DNA of 64,000 nt from Silene latifolia (lineage: Eukaryota; Streptophyta; Magnoliopsida; Caryophyllales; Caryophyllaceae). Where the stretch lies: NCBI RefSeq assembly GCF_048544455.1, contig NC_133526.1, positions 1,814,001 through 1,878,000 of the forward strand, written 5' to 3'. This document shows positions 61,401-64,000 of the stretch, in pieces; positions within the stretch are counted from its first letter, which is position 1; each line of letters opens with the position of its first letter. A program made the position numbers and the translations under genes. The notes under the pieces are model-generated. The model had not been told where the DNA came from. It saw only the letters and a program-made list of their open reading frames with translations, and ran no database searches.

Positions 61401-61405
61401 GTGAG

Positions 61406-61415
61406 TATATATATA
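61406..61415 (+). promoter_or_regulatory. Probable TATA box of the FORKED-like gene
   Basis: TATATATATA lies about 70-80 bp before a good donor at 61,488 (AAG|GTAAGC). An acceptor TAGCAG ends at 61,896. A leader intron of 61,488-61,896 would leave a 73-bp second leader exon before the ATG. Confidence 0.5.
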
Positions 61416-61969
61416 GGTACATGTCCTACACAAGTTGTTATGTTATGTACTCAAAATTTGTGTGTTCCTCCTAACAAGTTCAATAAGGTAAGCAAGTCCA
61501 CAAATAACTCATACATTTTCCTACTTATTCACCTCTCATTTTCATCATCATTTAGTTCTTCACTTCTAATCCACTCTCACTTAGGCATTTATACATTGAT
61601 GAAATGTTCAATACTTATTACTTAGTACTAGTTATCGATACCCTATATCTGCACCTTCCGAAAACAACCCAGTAAAATCCTTTTTTCGTTGCTTTCCCTC
61701 AACTACATTGATTTTTATCATTTGGGTCGGATCTAATTATCCTAATGAGATATTTTTCATAATTTTAATTTTTTTTTTTATATCTGCACCTCACGAAAAC
61801 CACCTGATAGAGTTTTTTCTTCACTTTACCTCTATTACTTCTTTATAATTTTAATATTTTTAATATATGTATTTTTTTTTTTAATTTTCTTAGCAGGAAG
61901 AGGTAGCTGGCACACAAGAACAAAAGAAAAACATTTTTTTTTCAAATAATAAAAAAAAGAGGAGGAAAA

Positions 61970-64000
61970 ATGGAGAAAGGTCAAATTCCAACATGGAAGA
62001 AGATAGGAGGAGAAGTATTATTAGAAGAATTAGAAGGAGAACTTAAGTTAACAAAATCACTACCATTAATAGTTCAACCTCAAACACCAAAAGAACCTAT
62101 GGAGTTCTTGTCAAGATCATGGAGTGTTTCTGCTGAAGAAATCTCTAAGGCTCTTGCTAATAAACAAAAACATTTCCTCCTTGATAAACACCCTTTGAAC
62201 CCGGTTTCGATCCCCGAAGAAAAACAACCACCACCACCACCATTACCACCACCTTCTTCACCTCCTCATATTGTAAGTCCACTTTTTTCTTATACGTACT
62301 CCCTCCAATCCAGACCAAACTACCCCTGGCCTACAAAAACCCGAGGAGAAATTTGAAAAGCGGGTAGTTTGGTCTGGATTGAAGGGAATATTTGGTGCAA
62401 TATAACGAGAAAAAGGAACATACATTGGATGTATTACGTCCAACTTTTTTGTTTTCGAGCATATATGTATATATTTTTTGAGCTTATTACATCAAACTTT
62501 ATTTGTTTTTGTTTGAGTATATTTATACTTTTTTCGAGCTTATTAAAATTTATAGGTTAGATTTTAATTTTTTTTCATCAAAACTTAAAATTTACTAAAT
62601 TTATATGTAATGTTTTTGAGTTTTATTGTAATTTTTTCGAGTTTAATGTTTAAGTAAATAAACTCAAAAACTTTATAATAAAACTCATAATTTTTAAAAC
62701 AAAATTCAAATTTTTTATTATAATGCTCAAAAACTATAGAATTGGTGGTAATACATCAGATGTATACATCTACTGCAATATAACTTATAAATTTAATTTA
62801 ATTTTGCTTAAGGAAAAACTTGTTTTATTACAAGTTCATTTTCATGTACAAAGGGATATACATATATCAGTTAGCTTAGTTGGTTAAGTAATCAGATGTG
62901 ACACTCATAACCTGGGTTCAAATCCCGTCGGCATCAAAGAAAGGGCTGCTAATGAAGGTTTTTGATTTCTGAATAATAGGTGGATAAGCACCCAAACCAT
63001 AATGCTCATCATCACTGGCGACTAGGCGCATTAGGCAAATGGTTTCATTACCACAACCACCACGACCGCCACCACCACAAAGACTCGAACCACACGGCAG
63101 TCAGGAAAAAGGACAGAGCAAGAGCAGAGAATGCTCATATGCACGCCGCTCTAACCATTGCAGGACTTGCATCAGCTCTGGCTGCTGTTGCTGCAACTGA
63201 AGATTCCAGCTCAGGCTCCAAAATGAGCCGCGCTGTGGCATCTGCCTCTGAGCTTTTAGCATCACATTGTATCGAGCTGGCTGAAGGTGCTGGAGCTGAA
63301 CATGATCGTGTCGCTTCTGCTGTTAAATCAGCTGTTGATATCAAAAGCCCTGGCGATCTCATGACCTTAACAGCCGCTGCTGCGACTGGTATATATTCTG
63401 ATTACATTCCTGATCATTTACCTTATGACAGTCGCGTAAATTAATGTTTCTGATCCTATTCAGCTCTTGCCCATTTTACGACAGTAGCGTAAATTCATGT
63501 TTCTGATCATTAACTTGACGACAGTAGCGCAGATTCATGTTTCTGGCTGTAATCAGCTCTTACCCATTTTACGACAGTAGCGTAAATTCATGTTTTTGAT
63601 TGTTAACTTTAATACAGTAGAGTAAATTCATGTTTCACGACAGTAGCGTAAATTCATGTTTTTGATCATTAACTTTACGACAGTAGCGTAGATTCATGTT
63701 TCTGATATTAATCAGCTCTTAACCATTTTACGACAGTAGCGTAAATTCATGTTTTTGATCATTAACTTTATGACAGTAGCGTAAATTCATGTTTCTGACC
63801 CTAATCAGTTAATGTATTAACCATTTTGTGACAGTAGCGTAAATTCATGTTTCTGATCATTAATTTTACGCTTTTCGTTGCAGCAATGAGAGCAGAATCA
63901 GCATTAAGAGCAAGATTACCGAAAGATGCAAAGAAGAATGCAAGTATTAGTCCATATGATAAAGGATTAGGAGATGTTAATCAATTAGATCCATACAACA
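61970..64000 (+). CDS. FORKED-like / VAN3-binding protein, 3'-partial at the window end
   Basis: Family members carry a DUF828 region and a plant PH-like domain and work with the ARF-GAP VAN3 in vesicle traffic that sets vein pattern. Exons seen: 61,970-62,272; 62,980-63,388; 63,884-64,000 and beyond, phases closing (0, then 1). About 276 residues are visible. Near the start [20 protein letters not shown] is the family mark. A proline run and a His-rich stretch follow, then [40 protein letters not shown] and [20 protein letters not shown], continuing into [20 protein letters not shown]. The PH-like domain would lie beyond the window. Intron 1 contains a tRNA-like stretch and intron 2 is mostly a minisatellite. 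A leader intron is likely. Confidence 0.9.
62868..62937 (+). repeat. tRNA-like stretch (SINE head or tRNA pseudogene) in intron 1
   Basis: Box-A-like TTAGCTTAGTTGGTTAAG and box-B-like GGGTTCAAATCC are 25-30 bp apart, with CTCATAACC before box B as in tRNA anticodon-arm sequence. The ends do not pair into a full acceptor stem, so a working tRNA is unlikely. Confidence 0.55.
63421..63880 (+). repeat. Two-period minisatellite filling intron 2 of the FORKED-like gene
   Basis: The core GACAGTAGCGTAAATTCATG occurs about ten times with small changes between 63,427 and 63,855. Cores are separated mostly alternately by a short spacer (GATCATTAACTTTA type) and a long one (TAATCAGCTCTTACCCATTT type), so pairs of cores form a higher-order unit. 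It ends about 20 bp before the acceptor at 63,883. Confidence 0.85.

Noticed and set aside
62868-62937. Functional tRNA gene
   Set aside because: Boxes A and B are present but no complete acceptor stem or cloverleaf can be drawn.
63421-63880. CRISPR-like array (short repeats with spacers)
   Set aside because: Plant intron; the spacers are not unique but come in two recurring types, so it is a minisatellite.

Overview
The window is nuclear DNA of a flowering plant. Introns are GT-AG, the spacers are AT-rich, and the transposon mix (Tat-lineage Ty3/Gypsy, Stowaway, Tourist and Mutator-type MITEs, tRNA-derived SINEs, Helitrons, CACTA) is typical of a eudicot. The Tat element with an antisense extra gene and the degenerate CCCGA-rich tracts make me lean to Caryophyllales (for example a Silene-like or amaranth-like species). 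That placement is an inference, not a demonstration.

Layout. Positions 1-11,680 are dominated by one broken Ty3/Gypsy element of the Tat/Retand type (814-11,675) with 590-bp LTRs and a perfect 5-bp target duplication. Positions 11,681-14,600 hold small decayed elements: a TRIM-like LTR element, MITEs and a SINE. A complete nine-exon O-fucosyltransferase gene (14,925-21,104, +) faces, tail to tail, a twelve-exon gene for a G2484-1-like Agenet-domain protein (22,533-32,442, -), whose leader exons lie near 33,000-33,350. After an AT-rich spacer come a two-exon bHLH gene (39,351-41,164, -), an eleven-exon DUF547/MIP1 leucine-zipper gene (43,841-47,260, -) and a three-exon TIP2 aquaporin gene (49,886-51,621, +). 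Positions 51,600-61,400 hold no gene. They contain a Helitron with a doubled 5' end, a second Helitron terminus, a short LTR relic, a CACTA end, and a Tourist MITE swollen by microsatellites and carrying a solo LTR of the same family as the large element. The window ends inside a FORKED-like/VAN3-binding-protein gene (from 61,970, +).

The host genes are unrelated single plant genes: Golgi glycosylation, chromatin reading, transcription, an unknown DUF547 function, vacuolar water transport, and membrane traffic in vein patterning. I see no operon-like or cluster logic. I rebuilt all exon sets by hand from splice signals, and the reading phase closes at every junction.

The most notable observations are: an 85-bp hairpin-forming flank of the large retroelement found again just inside its 3' LTR; a G2484-1 exon whose conserved block reads in a different frame while the gene stays open; a 534-bp foldback MITE inserted about 20 bp from a splice donor of that same gene; a perfect 40-bp inverted repeat in a TIP2 intron; a Helitron with two 5' ends; and a two-period minisatellite filling an intron of the FORKED-like gene. 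I found no convincing previously undescribed gene system.
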